From: CAYGZQ01 sp964354375 [NCBI: uncultured Planctomycetota bacterium]
GTDB taxonomy: Bacteria > JAJVIF01 > JAPKYR01
NCBI GenBank assembly: GCA_964354375.1
Contig: CAYGZQ010000022.1
Coordinates: 24,056-54,008 of the forward strand
Direction of reading: 5' to 3'
Length of the DNA: 29,953 bases
Numbering within the stretch: the stretch's first letter is position 1; each line of letters opens with the position of its first letter. Position numbers and translations under genes: made by a program. The notes under the pieces were generated by a model, which was not told the origin of the DNA, made no database searches, and saw only the letters and a program-made list of their open reading frames with translations. Positions 9,280 through 16,234 of the stretch are shown piece after piece.

Positions 9280-9350
9280 GTGCACAGCCGGCGGGGGAGC
9301 CGCCCCCTCGCTCCTCTCATGAGCCCGCATCGGACCTTATTGCTGTGCAC
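9280..9350. promoter_or_regulatory. Inverted repeat in the lipoprotein upstream region
   Basis: GTGCACAGC (9280-9288) and GCTGTGCAC (9342-9350) are exact reverse complements 53 bases apart, upstream of the propeller lipoprotein gene. Between them is a small hairpin (GGCGG, loop GGGAG, CCGCC; 9290-9304). They could fold as a leader structure or act as paired operator sites. Function is not established. Confidence 0.3.
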
Positions 9351-9423
9351 GAACGCCGCTATCGTATCACAGCAAAATCCGTCGGCGCCACCCGGCGTGG
9401 ATGCCTGCCGGCTCGAGTCTCGC

Positions 9424-9452
9424 GTGACTTCAGGCGTTCGGCGAATTACACT
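9424..9452 (+). promoter_or_regulatory. Candidate promoter of the EamA gene
   Basis: GTGACT (9424-9429), a 17-base spacer and TACACT (9447-9452). Each hexamer matches the sigma-70 consensus at four of six positions with ideal spacing. The GTG start at 9461 lies eight bases after the -10, so the transcript would be leaderless or nearly so. Confidence 0.35.
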
Positions 9453-9460
9453 TCCCGATC

Positions 9461-10408
9461 GTGTCTCGGATGCTTTCCTGGATCGTGCTTTTTCTCGTCG
9501 CCGCTGTATGGGGAGGGGCGTTCGCCGCGATCAGGTTCATACTGGGTTTCATCAGCCCTGCAGACCTTCTCGTTGCCAGGATGCTCCCGACCGCGCTCAT
9601 CTGCGTGCTGGTTGCCCTCCTCTTCTACAGGCGGGAGACCCTCAGGCTTTTCCCGAGGTACTGGCGGCTTTTCATTACGATAACGGTGCTCTGGCTGTTC
9701 GGATATCACTACGCGCTGAACGTAGGCGAGACCGTGCTGCCTGCCGGTCCGGCTGGGCTGATCATAGGCACATATCCTGTTTTCACGGTTTTTCTTGCGG
9801 CCCCTCTTCTCGGTGAGAGGCTCACGGCAGGCAAGATCGCGGGGGGCCTCACGGCGTTCGCCGGGACCGCCTTCCTGATGCTATTCGGCGCGTCGCACGA
9901 GGGCGCCCAGCTTCACATAGAGCCGTCCAGGTGGATTCTCTTCAGCCTGATCACCCTGATTGCCCCTGTCAGTGCGGCATTTCACACTATCGTCGCCAAA
10001 CCCTATCTGACCGGCGAGAACAGGGACCGCGCCAGGATCGATCCCACGCTCATGACAATGCTCTACATGGCGCCGGCGTCGATTTTCCTCATCCCATTGA
10101 TTGCCGCCAGCCCTCAGTCTGTTGCGCCCGCGATGCCCCTCTCGGCCTGGGTCGCGCTTGGATTTCTCGTGATATTCTGCACGCTGGGGGCGTATGTCGG
10201 ATGGCTTTGGGGGGTTGAGAGGCTTGGTGCGGGTCCGGCGGCGACATCGACCTACATCATTCCGCTGTTCAGCCTGGCGTACGCACGCATATGGCTGGGG
10301 GAGCCGATCGGTCCGGGGACAATCGTCGGAGCCGTCCTGATTGTCGCAGGTGTTGTTGCGGCGAATGTGGGCTGGAAAGTCCCCCGGGCTCCAGCTGTGC
10401 CGGGTTGA
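9461..10408 (+). CDS. EamA/DMT-family inner-membrane transporter
   Basis: 315 residues made of about ten hydrophobic segments, in the two-fold repeated layout of the drug/metabolite transporter superfamily. The first segment has the characteristic VAAVWGGAFAAIRF pattern, and the first half ends in LLGERLTAGKIAGGLTAFAGTAFL. The second half repeats this as IWLGEPIGPGTIVGAVLIVAGVV. Members export metabolites, amino acids or sugars; the substrate cannot be inferred. The start may be GTG at 9461 or ATG at 9470, and neither has a good Shine-Dalgarno sequence. It is divergent from the propeller lipoprotein gene and appears to be a single-gene unit. Confidence 0.93.
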   Translation: MSRMLSWIVLFLVAAVWGGAFAAIRFILGFISPADLLVARMLPTALICVLVALLFYRRETLRLFPRYWRLFITITVLWLFGYHYALNVGETVLPAGPAGLIIGTYPVFTVFLAAPLLGERLTAGKIAGGLTAFAGTAFLMLFGASHEGAQLHIEPSRWILFSLITLIAPVSAAFHTIVAKPYLTGENRDRARIDPTLMTMLYMAPASIFLIPLIAASPQSVAPAMPLSAWVALGFLVIFCTLGAYVGWLWGVERLGAGPAATSTYIIPLFSLAYARIWLGEPIGPGTIVGAVLIVAGVVAANVGWKVPRAPAVPG

Positions 10409-10768
10409 CAATACCGGACTCAAGGCCCGGAAAACCGCCTAAAAAGAAAGAACGGGTAACAAGAGACTTGCTACCCGCGCCTCCTAAAACTCGTATCCAC
10501 CCGGTATCCATGCAGCCTCCGTTCCAAAATCGCTTCTCCTGCGCGTCTTCAGGGCTCACAGCCTGCCTTCCGGGTGCAAAAGGCGCTGGAATGATGTTAA
10601 ATAAAGCCTTTCGGAAGCGTCGCTGTCAGAGACATTTCCCGCGGCATCTGCAGGGGAGACGACTGATTCCTTGCTGAGTGTAGCATTCTGCACCAGTTCG
10701 GGCGACGGGCGGACTCAGTTTGCGACACGGGGACTTCCCGAACCCTGAACATGAAAGGACAGACCCAC
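10409..10768. other. Intergenic region with one strong hairpin
   Basis: A 360-base gap between the EamA and CinA-like genes. The clear structure is CGGGTAACAAG (10453-10463), loop AGA, CTTGCTACCCG (10467-10477), an eleven-base stem with a single mismatch. It may end the EamA transcript, though no T-run follows. I see no convincing gene in the rest. Confidence 0.6.
10453..10477 (+). terminator. Possible transcription terminator hairpin after EamA gene
   Basis: Eleven-base stem with one A/C mismatch and a three-base loop, 45 bases after the EamA stop codon. The missing U-tract makes an intrinsic terminator uncertain; it could instead be a 3'-end stabilising hairpin. Confidence 0.4.
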
Positions 10769-11707
10769 ATGCCCCGCCACCGAACATCAGGTCTTGAAGC
10801 AGGCAGAAAATCTCGGTTGACTCGCGGCGAGCCGATCGCCCCAACAATCCACCTGATCGCGATCGGCAGCGAGCTCCTGAACGGCGAGACCCGTGACACG
10901 AACCTCGTCTGGCTTATCCGCTTTTTCACCCGGAAAGCCGGACAGATACTTCGTGCCGTGATGATCCCGGATGATTTCGACTCGGTGAAATGGGAGATCG
11001 AGCGCGCTCGGTCGGAGGGGATCGACCTCATGGTCACGACCGGGGGATTGGGTCCGACCGACGATGACGCGACTCTGGCGGCTTTCGCGAGGAGCCTCGA
11101 GGTGCCTCTGAAGCTGAACGAGGAAGCGCTCGGGCTTGTCATGGAGCGCATCAGCGCTATGGCCAGGTTCAGGCCGGGGATTCCGCACAAGCTGACAAAG
11201 GAGCGCAAGAGCATGGCTCTTTTCCCCCGGGGCGGGATTCCTCTCAGAAATCCGGCGGGAGTCGCGCCCGGGATGCTTTACACGGTCGACGGGACGACAC
11301 TCGTTGCCGTCCCGGGTGTTCCGGCGGAGATGAGAGGCATAATAGGGGAAACGCTGAGGGATTTCTGGAAGGATTTCTTTGAGGGTGTGTGCTACGTGCG
11401 TCGCAACATAATAGTCAAGGGCATCCCCGAGGCCGAGCTGGCCCCGTACATGCGTCGCGCCAGCGTTATCGATCCCGGTGCATACATCAAATCGAAACTG
11501 AAGGTGGTGGGGAAGATTGTCGCCACCGATAAGGTCTGCCCTTCTGAGAAGCTCCCCTGGGAGATTGTTCTTCATTTCTCGGTCATCGAGTGCACAAGGG
11601 ACGATGGAAAAAGGCGGACCGACCGGCTTGTCGATTCGCTCGTCTCGGATCTGAGGAAGCGTTACAGGTATCCCCTCCACATTGACCTCAGACCGGGGAG
11701 AGTCTAG
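10769..11707 (+). CDS. CinA-like protein, molybdopterin-binding fold only
   Basis: 312 residues from the ATG at 10769, chosen because AAAGGA lies at a suitable distance upstream; an in-frame ATG at 10751 would add six residues. The first two thirds match the N-terminal MoCF/COG1058 domain of CinA: IHLIAIGSELLNGETRDTN, then TTGGLGPTDDDATLAAFA and VAVPGVPAEMRGI. In full-length CinA this domain is linked to ADP-ribose pyrophosphatase activity and is followed by an NMN deamidase domain. Here that deamidase domain is absent, and the last ~60 residues do not resemble it. It is therefore a stand-alone COG1058 protein. The ECF sigma factor gene follows after about 115 bases, with no evident link. Confidence 0.88.
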   Translation: MPRHRTSGLEAGRKSRLTRGEPIAPTIHLIAIGSELLNGETRDTNLVWLIRFFTRKAGQILRAVMIPDDFDSVKWEIERARSEGIDLMVTTGGLGPTDDDATLAAFARSLEVPLKLNEEALGLVMERISAMARFRPGIPHKLTKERKSMALFPRGGIPLRNPAGVAPGMLYTVDGTTLVAVPGVPAEMRGIIGETLRDFWKDFFEGVCYVRRNIIVKGIPEAELAPYMRRASVIDPGAYIKSKLKVVGKIVATDKVCPSEKLPWEIVLHFSVIECTRDDGKRRTDRLVDSLVSDLRKRYRYPLHIDLRPGRV

Positions 11708-11801
11708 CGTCTCATGCAGATTCTGGCGTACGTAGTCCGTCCCCATTACCGCCGCCAACGATCGCACGCCGCCAACCGTTGTTTTATTCGGCATTTCGTT
11801 C

Positions 11802-11810
11802 TGGTAATAT
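11802..11810 (+). promoter_or_regulatory. Candidate extended -10 before the ECF sigma gene
   Basis: TGG followed by TAATAT (11805-11810), an extended -10 element twelve bases before the ATG at 11823. No good -35 is seen at 17 bases. There is no ribosome-binding site between it and the start codon. Confidence 0.35.
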
Positions 11811-11822
11811 TTCCGGCCACGG

Positions 11823-12404
11823 ATGTTGGAAACCAAGGCGAAACCGATCAGCGAGTTGGTGGACGGGCTTATTGCGCGCAACGACGGCTCCTGGCGGGAG
11901 TTTCTTCGTCTGGTCGGACCGCTGATAAAGGGACTGTGCCACAGGTCAGAGCTGAGCGATGATGAGGTCGAGGACGTCGCCCAGTCGTTCGTGCTGAAGC
12001 TCCTGGAGAAGGACTGTCGGGCGCTGAGGGGCCTCAGGATCGCGAAGGAGGAATCCTTCTACGGATGGGTCAAGGTGGTTGTCTCTCGCGTGATAATCGA
12101 CCATGCCCGCGAAGGTGAGGCAAGACGCGATCGGGAGCTGAGGTCGTACGGAGAGCGCTTCGGCGAGCCCCTGTCCGGGAAAGCCGCAAGTGAAATCGAG
12201 ACGAAAGTGATGCTCGAACAGGCGATCAAAGAGCTTACCCCGTCCGAGCGGACCCTCTTCCGGCTCGACTACAGCGACCTGAGAGACAAGGAAATCGCCC
12301 GAATCCTGGGAGTCAGACTCGACACCGCCCAACAGCGCCTGAGTCGCCTGCGAAAGAAACTGAGAGGCATTCTGACGGGAGACGTACAGGAGTCGGGGAT
12401 GTGA
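11823..12404 (+). CDS. ECF-type RNA polymerase sigma factor
   Basis: 193 residues, the usual size for an ECF (extracytoplasmic function) sigma factor. Region 2 is seen as DDEVEDVAQSFVLKLLEKD and FYGWVKVVVSRVIIDHAR (core binding and -10 melting). Region 4 is seen as LTPSERTLFRLDYSDLRDKE followed by a helix-turn-helix, IARILGVRLDTAQQRLSRL, for -35 recognition. The next gene is a zinc-ribbon membrane protein about 90 bases downstream, a typical place for the cognate regulator. The stimulus is unknown. The ATG at 11823 lacks a clear Shine-Dalgarno sequence. Confidence 0.93.
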   Translation: MLETKAKPISELVDGLIARNDGSWREFLRLVGPLIKGLCHRSELSDDEVEDVAQSFVLKLLEKDCRALRGLRIAKEESFYGWVKVVVSRVIIDHAREGEARRDRELRSYGERFGEPLSGKAASEIETKVMLEQAIKELTPSERTLFRLDYSDLRDKEIARILGVRLDTAQQRLSRLRKKLRGILTGDVQESGM

Positions 12405-12492
12405 AAAATGTCGATGGGAACATGTCAGTTCAACAAGCCCTGGAGCGTTTATGTTGTGGATGCCGGCCCTGCAAGGGGAGGGAGAGTGTGAT

Positions 12493-13152
12493 ATGACTGC
12501 CGAGCATTCGATGGGAAAGGGCAGGAGTCTGACGGACGAGGAGCTCGCGAGGCTTCTTGAAGCGGACCTGGATGCTTCGGAGCGGGCGGCCCTTCTGGAG
12601 AGACTCGAAAGCGACGAGGACGCGTGCCGCATTCTTGGGCTTGCAGCAGGTGAACTGAGGGCTGCCGGAGAATATCTGAGCGACGCGACAATCGAGAGAC
12701 TCCTGAAGGCCGTAAGGGAGAAACGTCCGGAACCCGACATATGCCCCCATTGTGCGGGGGACCTCCATCCGGGCGGAAGATTCTGTCCCCATTGCGCGGC
12801 GCAGGTGGTGGGTAATCCGCTCACTTGCCTGAAATGCGGGAAACCTGTGAGGGAAGGGAGCGCGTATTGTCCGCACTGTGGCAGCTTTTTTCGTCCCGTC
12901 GAGCGGAAAAGCGTGATCGAAAGCCCGCTTTTCCTGCTCGTGCTCGGACTTGTGTCGCTTGTGATCGCCGCGGCAACAATAAAGCTGAGCCTCCCGGTTT
13001 TCATAGTCTTTCTCGCCATAGGCTGCGTGACTCTCGGCGGCTGGTTCATGGAGACACGGGTGAGACTAAGGCGGTCGGTGTCTGCTCCGGGCAGGCGTGA
13101 GGCGGAGAGCAGGGAGGAAAAGAAGCGCGCGAGTCAGAAGAAGTCAGGATAG
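12493..13152 (+). CDS. Double zinc-ribbon membrane protein, possible anti-sigma factor
   Basis: 219 residues from the ATG at 12493, preceded by GGGGAGGGAGAG; an in-frame ATG at 12451 lies before that purine tract and is less likely. Residues 15-55 are an acidic helical segment (ELARLLEADLDASERAALLERLE) resembling the N-terminus of zf-HC2-type anti-sigma proteins, but without the usual HxxxCxxC zinc motif. Residues about 84-129 hold four CxxC pairs (CPHC, CPHC, CLKC, CPHC) forming a double zinc ribbon. Two hydrophobic segments follow (about 143-160 and 165-184), then a basic tail. Being directly downstream of the ECF sigma gene, it may tether or inhibit that sigma factor; this is inferred from position and layout only. 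Alternatively it is an unrelated zinc-ribbon membrane protein. Confidence 0.82.
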   Translation: MTAEHSMGKGRSLTDEELARLLEADLDASERAALLERLESDEDACRILGLAAGELRAAGEYLSDATIERLLKAVREKRPEPDICPHCAGDLHPGGRFCPHCAAQVVGNPLTCLKCGKPVREGSAYCPHCGSFFRPVERKSVIESPLFLLVLGLVSLVIAAATIKLSLPVFIVFLAIGCVTLGGWFMETRVRLRRSVSAPGRREAESREEKKRASQKKSG

Positions 13153-13160
13153 GAAGAGTA

Positions 13161-13200
13161 ACCACGAAGACACCAAGGGCACGAAGGACACCAAGAAGAG
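13161..13200. repeat. Low-complexity ACCAAG/ACGAAG repeat
   Basis: A 40-base purine-rich stretch with the repeating words ACGAAG and ACACCAAG, just after the zinc-ribbon gene. Read as protein it gives the NHEDTKGTKDTKK pattern that I recall as a dispersed intergenic repeat in many bacterial genomes. It is not part of a gene here. Confidence 0.5.
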
Positions 13201-13299
13201 GGAATCCGTTCGCCGGGAATCGAGACTCGCGATTGACACCGAAAGGGCCGAATCGGTACACTGCCCTGAGTCTCTCTTGATTATCAAGGAGGTGCGGAG

Positions 13300-14115
13300 A
13301 TGTCTTTCCCGCCGCCGAAAATGACAGCCGAGATCGGAGTTTTTGGAGGATCAGGGTTCTATTCGCTGCTCGACAAGGCCGAGCGATTCTGGGTCGAGAC
13401 GCCTTACGGGATGCCGAGCGACCAGGTTACCGTGGGCACGATCGAGGGCCGGAAAGTCGCGTTCCTGCCGCGTCACGGCGCCGATCATCGCTACCCGCCC
13501 CACATGATCAACTACCGGGCCAACGCATGGGCAATGAAGGCGCTGGGCGTTCACAGCATTCTCGGACCGTGCGCGTCGGGAAGCCTCCAGGCGGACATCG
13601 AGCCCGGCGACTTCGTCGTGTGCGACCAGTTCGTCGATCGCACGACCGGTCGGAAGGACACGTTCTACGACGGTCCGATCACCACGCATCTCGCGATGGC
13701 CGACCCCTACTGCCCCGAGCTGATGAAAATAGTCATCAAGGCCGCAACCGACATGAGCATCGTCGTCCACGACGGCGGCACGGTCGTCGTCATCCAGGGA
13801 CCGCGATTCTCCACGCGCGCCGAGAGCAGATGGTTCACCTCCATGGGCTGGGAAGTGATCAACATGACCCAGTATCCGGAGTGCTACCTCGCCCGCGAGC
13901 TGGGGATGAGCTACGCGATGATCGCGCTGATCACCGACTGGGACGTCGGCCTCGAGGGCGACCCGAATATCAAGCCGGTCACGCATGAGGAAGTCATCAA
14001 GGTGTTTCAGGCGAACAACGAAAAAATCAAGACCCTGCTGCACAAGATCATCCCGATGGTCCCGAAGCAGGCCAACCCCATGTGCGCGGACGTCCTGAAA
14101 GGCGCAAGGTTCTAG
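13300..14115 (+). CDS. mtnP: S-methyl-5'-thioadenosine phosphorylase
   Basis: 271 residues, the family size. It cleaves methylthioadenosine with phosphate to adenine and methylthioribose-1-phosphate in methionine salvage. Seen: the N-terminal GVFGGSGFY phosphate-binding motif, PRHGADHRYPPHMINYRAN, the QGPRFSTRAESRWF motif, INMTQYPECYLARELGMSYAMIAL for the nucleoside site, and TDWDVG. The two aspartates in the last motif correspond to the adenine-selecting pair of MTA phosphorylases rather than the Asn of guanine/hypoxanthine-type enzymes. The start is set by a strong AAGGAGG seven bases before the ATG. No other methionine-salvage gene is nearby. It converges with the fusion gene at 14142-16175. 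Confidence 0.95.
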   Translation: MSFPPPKMTAEIGVFGGSGFYSLLDKAERFWVETPYGMPSDQVTVGTIEGRKVAFLPRHGADHRYPPHMINYRANAWAMKALGVHSILGPCASGSLQADIEPGDFVVCDQFVDRTTGRKDTFYDGPITTHLAMADPYCPELMKIVIKAATDMSIVVHDGGTVVVIQGPRFSTRAESRWFTSMGWEVINMTQYPECYLARELGMSYAMIALITDWDVGLEGDPNIKPVTHEEVIKVFQANNEKIKTLLHKIIPMVPKQANPMCADVLKGARF

Positions 14116-14141
14116 TATAGTCCCCCTGCTCTGGGCAGGTG

Positions 14142-16175
14142 TCAGCGTCCTGCTCTCTTCCTTATCGCAGCTATCTCCTCGTCGCTCACCGGTTTTCCGA
14201 ACGACATTATCGGCGCGAGCTTGAACCCGTGCTTCCTGCCGATCTCGCCGATCTCCACCACCTTCTGAGGGTCGATCTCGCGTCCGAGTGTGAAATTCTC
14301 AAACCGGCCCTCCAAAGTCAGCAGAATCGTCTCCGCGAGGCACGCGAATGCGACGTTTCTGGGGAGTTCGAAATCGATTCCCCAGTGTATGTTGCCGGGG
14401 ACGAGGATTTCCCCGGACGCGATTACGAGGATGTCGTTTCTCTTCCCGGCCTCTTCCTGCGACACGTCAGGCGGCATGGCCACGTCGCACACGAGCGCGC
14501 CGGGCTTCAGACTCATCACATCGACAACCCCGCCTGCGCTGGTGGCTGCCACGATGATGTCTGCGGACGGGAGGAATTCATGGGCTTTTGTGGCCGCTTC
14601 GATTTTGAGCATGCGTCCCTGCTCGGCGGCTTCGTTTTCGAGCATGCGCGCGAGCTCCATGAGGCGCTCGGGTTTCGGGGCGACAAGGACGAGATCGGGC
14701 ACGATCTGTGCGATCATGCGCGTGATGGCTTTGCCGATCGAGCCGGTCGCGCCGATCACCATCGCCCTCGCCTTCGATGTGTCGATCCCCAGCTTCGCCG
14801 AGCCCTCCCTGACCGTTTCCATGGCCGCCCAGACCGTATAGGAATTGCCGGTGGTCACTGCGATCGGGCTTCCTTGAGCGACGGTGACCCCTGCATCCCC
14901 TATCACGCTCGTGAACGCCCCGAGCCCCATCACGCCCGCGCCCTTTTCCTTGCCCATCGACGCGATCTCGCGCATCTGCCTGTAGAAATGCTCCGCAGGT
15001 TCTTTGAGCATCATTCTCGGAGTCGCCGGCAGTGCGTAGATGTACCCCACGGCCTCCTTGCCTTCGGGGGTCTTTATGCCGGTCGCCTTCGAGACGAACA
15101 TCGGCGGCAGCATCGCGGCCGATTCCTCCACCAGTCCCTTGGGCAGGGTCCTGAATGGCTTGAACAAAGGCGACAAGAACAGTTGCTCGTAACTGGTGGG
15201 ATGAATGATGAACGCGAACCTGGGTATGTCGGCCTGGGGCTCGGGGGCCAGGTCGATCAGGCGCGGCTCTATCCCGCTCTGCAGGATGAGATTGATGTAC
15301 CGGTCGCGACGCTGCGAGTCGTCGAGGTCCGCAACGTTTTCGCCCTCGGCGGTAAGATGTGCGACAAAAATGGCCTCGATGACATTCGCGCCGAAGCTGC
15401 GTCCGTCCATCTCCGGCGTCGTCGTGATGAGTGTCGTCACGCCCCGACCTTTCAGGTCGTCCTCGTCGGACTGCATGACGGTATTGGTCACGACGATTTT
15501 CCCCTCGAGATCGTTCGGCGCGTAGCGGCGGATGTAATGGTAGTCGCCGACAATCACGTCGGCCCATGTGAACGGTTTCTGGAAGATGGGCCTGACTGTT
15601 TCCTGCCTCCGGCCGGTCGGGTAGATCGCTTCGAACGGTATGTTGGTCAGAATCGGCATCAGCCATCGCGCCACGGAGGAGATCGACCTCAGAGACCTCA
15701 GCGCGATCGGCATCTTGAGTGCGTACATGAAGTCGCCGAAGATGAACTTGTTCGTGTACTCCCCCAGCACCTCGGCGATCCCCCATCGATCGAGTCCGCT
15801 CATGACGAGGATTCTCTTGCCGTCGAAAAGTCCGGGACGTTTTTTGAGGACCCATTTGATGGCCCAGCGCTCGAGGGTCTGTTTGAGACCCGCGCCGTCA
15901 ACCACCGGAGTCCGGCGGGCCGCGTCCATGAATCGTTTCGTGTCCTGGTGAACATAGGTCCGTCCGCCGACGTAGAAATAGACGTCCGCCCCGCCCAGGC
16001 CTATCGCTGCGACCTTCCCGTCGGCCTCCCTGATGAGCTGGATCGCCTGCATCTTGTCGCCGTCTGTGCCGATGCGTCGCACGTGGTAATCGCGACCCAT
16101 CAGGGACGTGGCGAACTCGTGGTCGCGTTTGGACGACCCGATCGAGACTGATAATATTTCAAGCGGCTCAGGCAT
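14142..16175 (-). CDS. Fusion: quinate-5-dehydrogenase-like domain plus acyl-ACP-reductase-like domain
   Basis: 677 residues. Residues 1 to about 275 resemble proteins commonly annotated quinate 5-dehydrogenase (SVSIGSSKRDHE, RRIGTDGDKMQAI, GLGGADVYFYVGGRTYV, TTTPEMDGRSFG), a label of doubtful function. Residues about 316-665 resemble cyanobacterial long-chain acyl-ACP reductase (AAR): FAFIIHPTSYEQ, MGLGAFTSVIGDAG, VTTGNSYTVWAA, the NADPH loop GATGSIG (475-481) and NVAFACLAETILL, in which Cys 612 aligns with the cysteine that forms the acyl-enzyme. AAR reduces fatty acyl-ACP to fatty aldehyde. No aldehyde-deformylating oxygenase gene is in the window, so the fate of an aldehyde product is unknown. 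A TATAAT lies 16 bases before the ATG, with no Shine-Dalgarno sequence between. The domain match is by eye. Confidence 0.8.
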   Translation of the reverse strand: MPEPLEILSVSIGSSKRDHEFATSLMGRDYHVRRIGTDGDKMQAIQLIREADGKVAAIGLGGADVYFYVGGRTYVHQDTKRFMDAARRTPVVDGAGLKQTLERWAIKWVLKKRPGLFDGKRILVMSGLDRWGIAEVLGEYTNKFIFGDFMYALKMPIALRSLRSISSVARWLMPILTNIPFEAIYPTGRRQETVRPIFQKPFTWADVIVGDYHYIRRYAPNDLEGKIVVTNTVMQSDEDDLKGRGVTTLITTTPEMDGRSFGANVIEAIFVAHLTAEGENVADLDDSQRRDRYINLILQSGIEPRLIDLAPEPQADIPRFAFIIHPTSYEQLFLSPLFKPFRTLPKGLVEESAAMLPPMFVSKATGIKTPEGKEAVGYIYALPATPRMMLKEPAEHFYRQMREIASMGKEKGAGVMGLGAFTSVIGDAGVTVAQGSPIAVTTGNSYTVWAAMETVREGSAKLGIDTSKARAMVIGATGSIGKAITRMIAQIVPDLVLVAPKPERLMELARMLENEAAEQGRMLKIEAATKAHEFLPSADIIVAATSAGGVVDVMSLKPGALVCDVAMPPDVSQEEAGKRNDILVIASGEILVPGNIHWGIDFELPRNVAFACLAETILLTLEGRFENFTLGREIDPQKVVEIGEIGRKHGFKLAPIMSFGKPVSDEEIAAIRKRAGR

Positions 16176-16191
16176 ACGCCGTCAGGGGATT

Positions 16192-16197
16192 ATTATA
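16192..16197 (-). promoter_or_regulatory. Candidate -10 box of the reductase fusion gene
   Basis: Perfect TATAAT on the minus strand (16197-16192), sixteen bases before the ATG at 16175. I see no good -35 hexamer at normal spacing. It suggests a very short mRNA leader. Confidence 0.35.
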
Positions 16198-16234
16198 CAG
16201 TGTCGGGAAACCCAAGGACCATTTCCGCGTCTCG

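Noticed and set aside
14139-16151. Long plus-strand open frame (about 670 codons) opposite the reductase fusion gene
   Set aside because: Composition is His/Arg-rich shadow translation with no motif, while the minus-strand frame has conserved dehydrogenase and reductase motifs.
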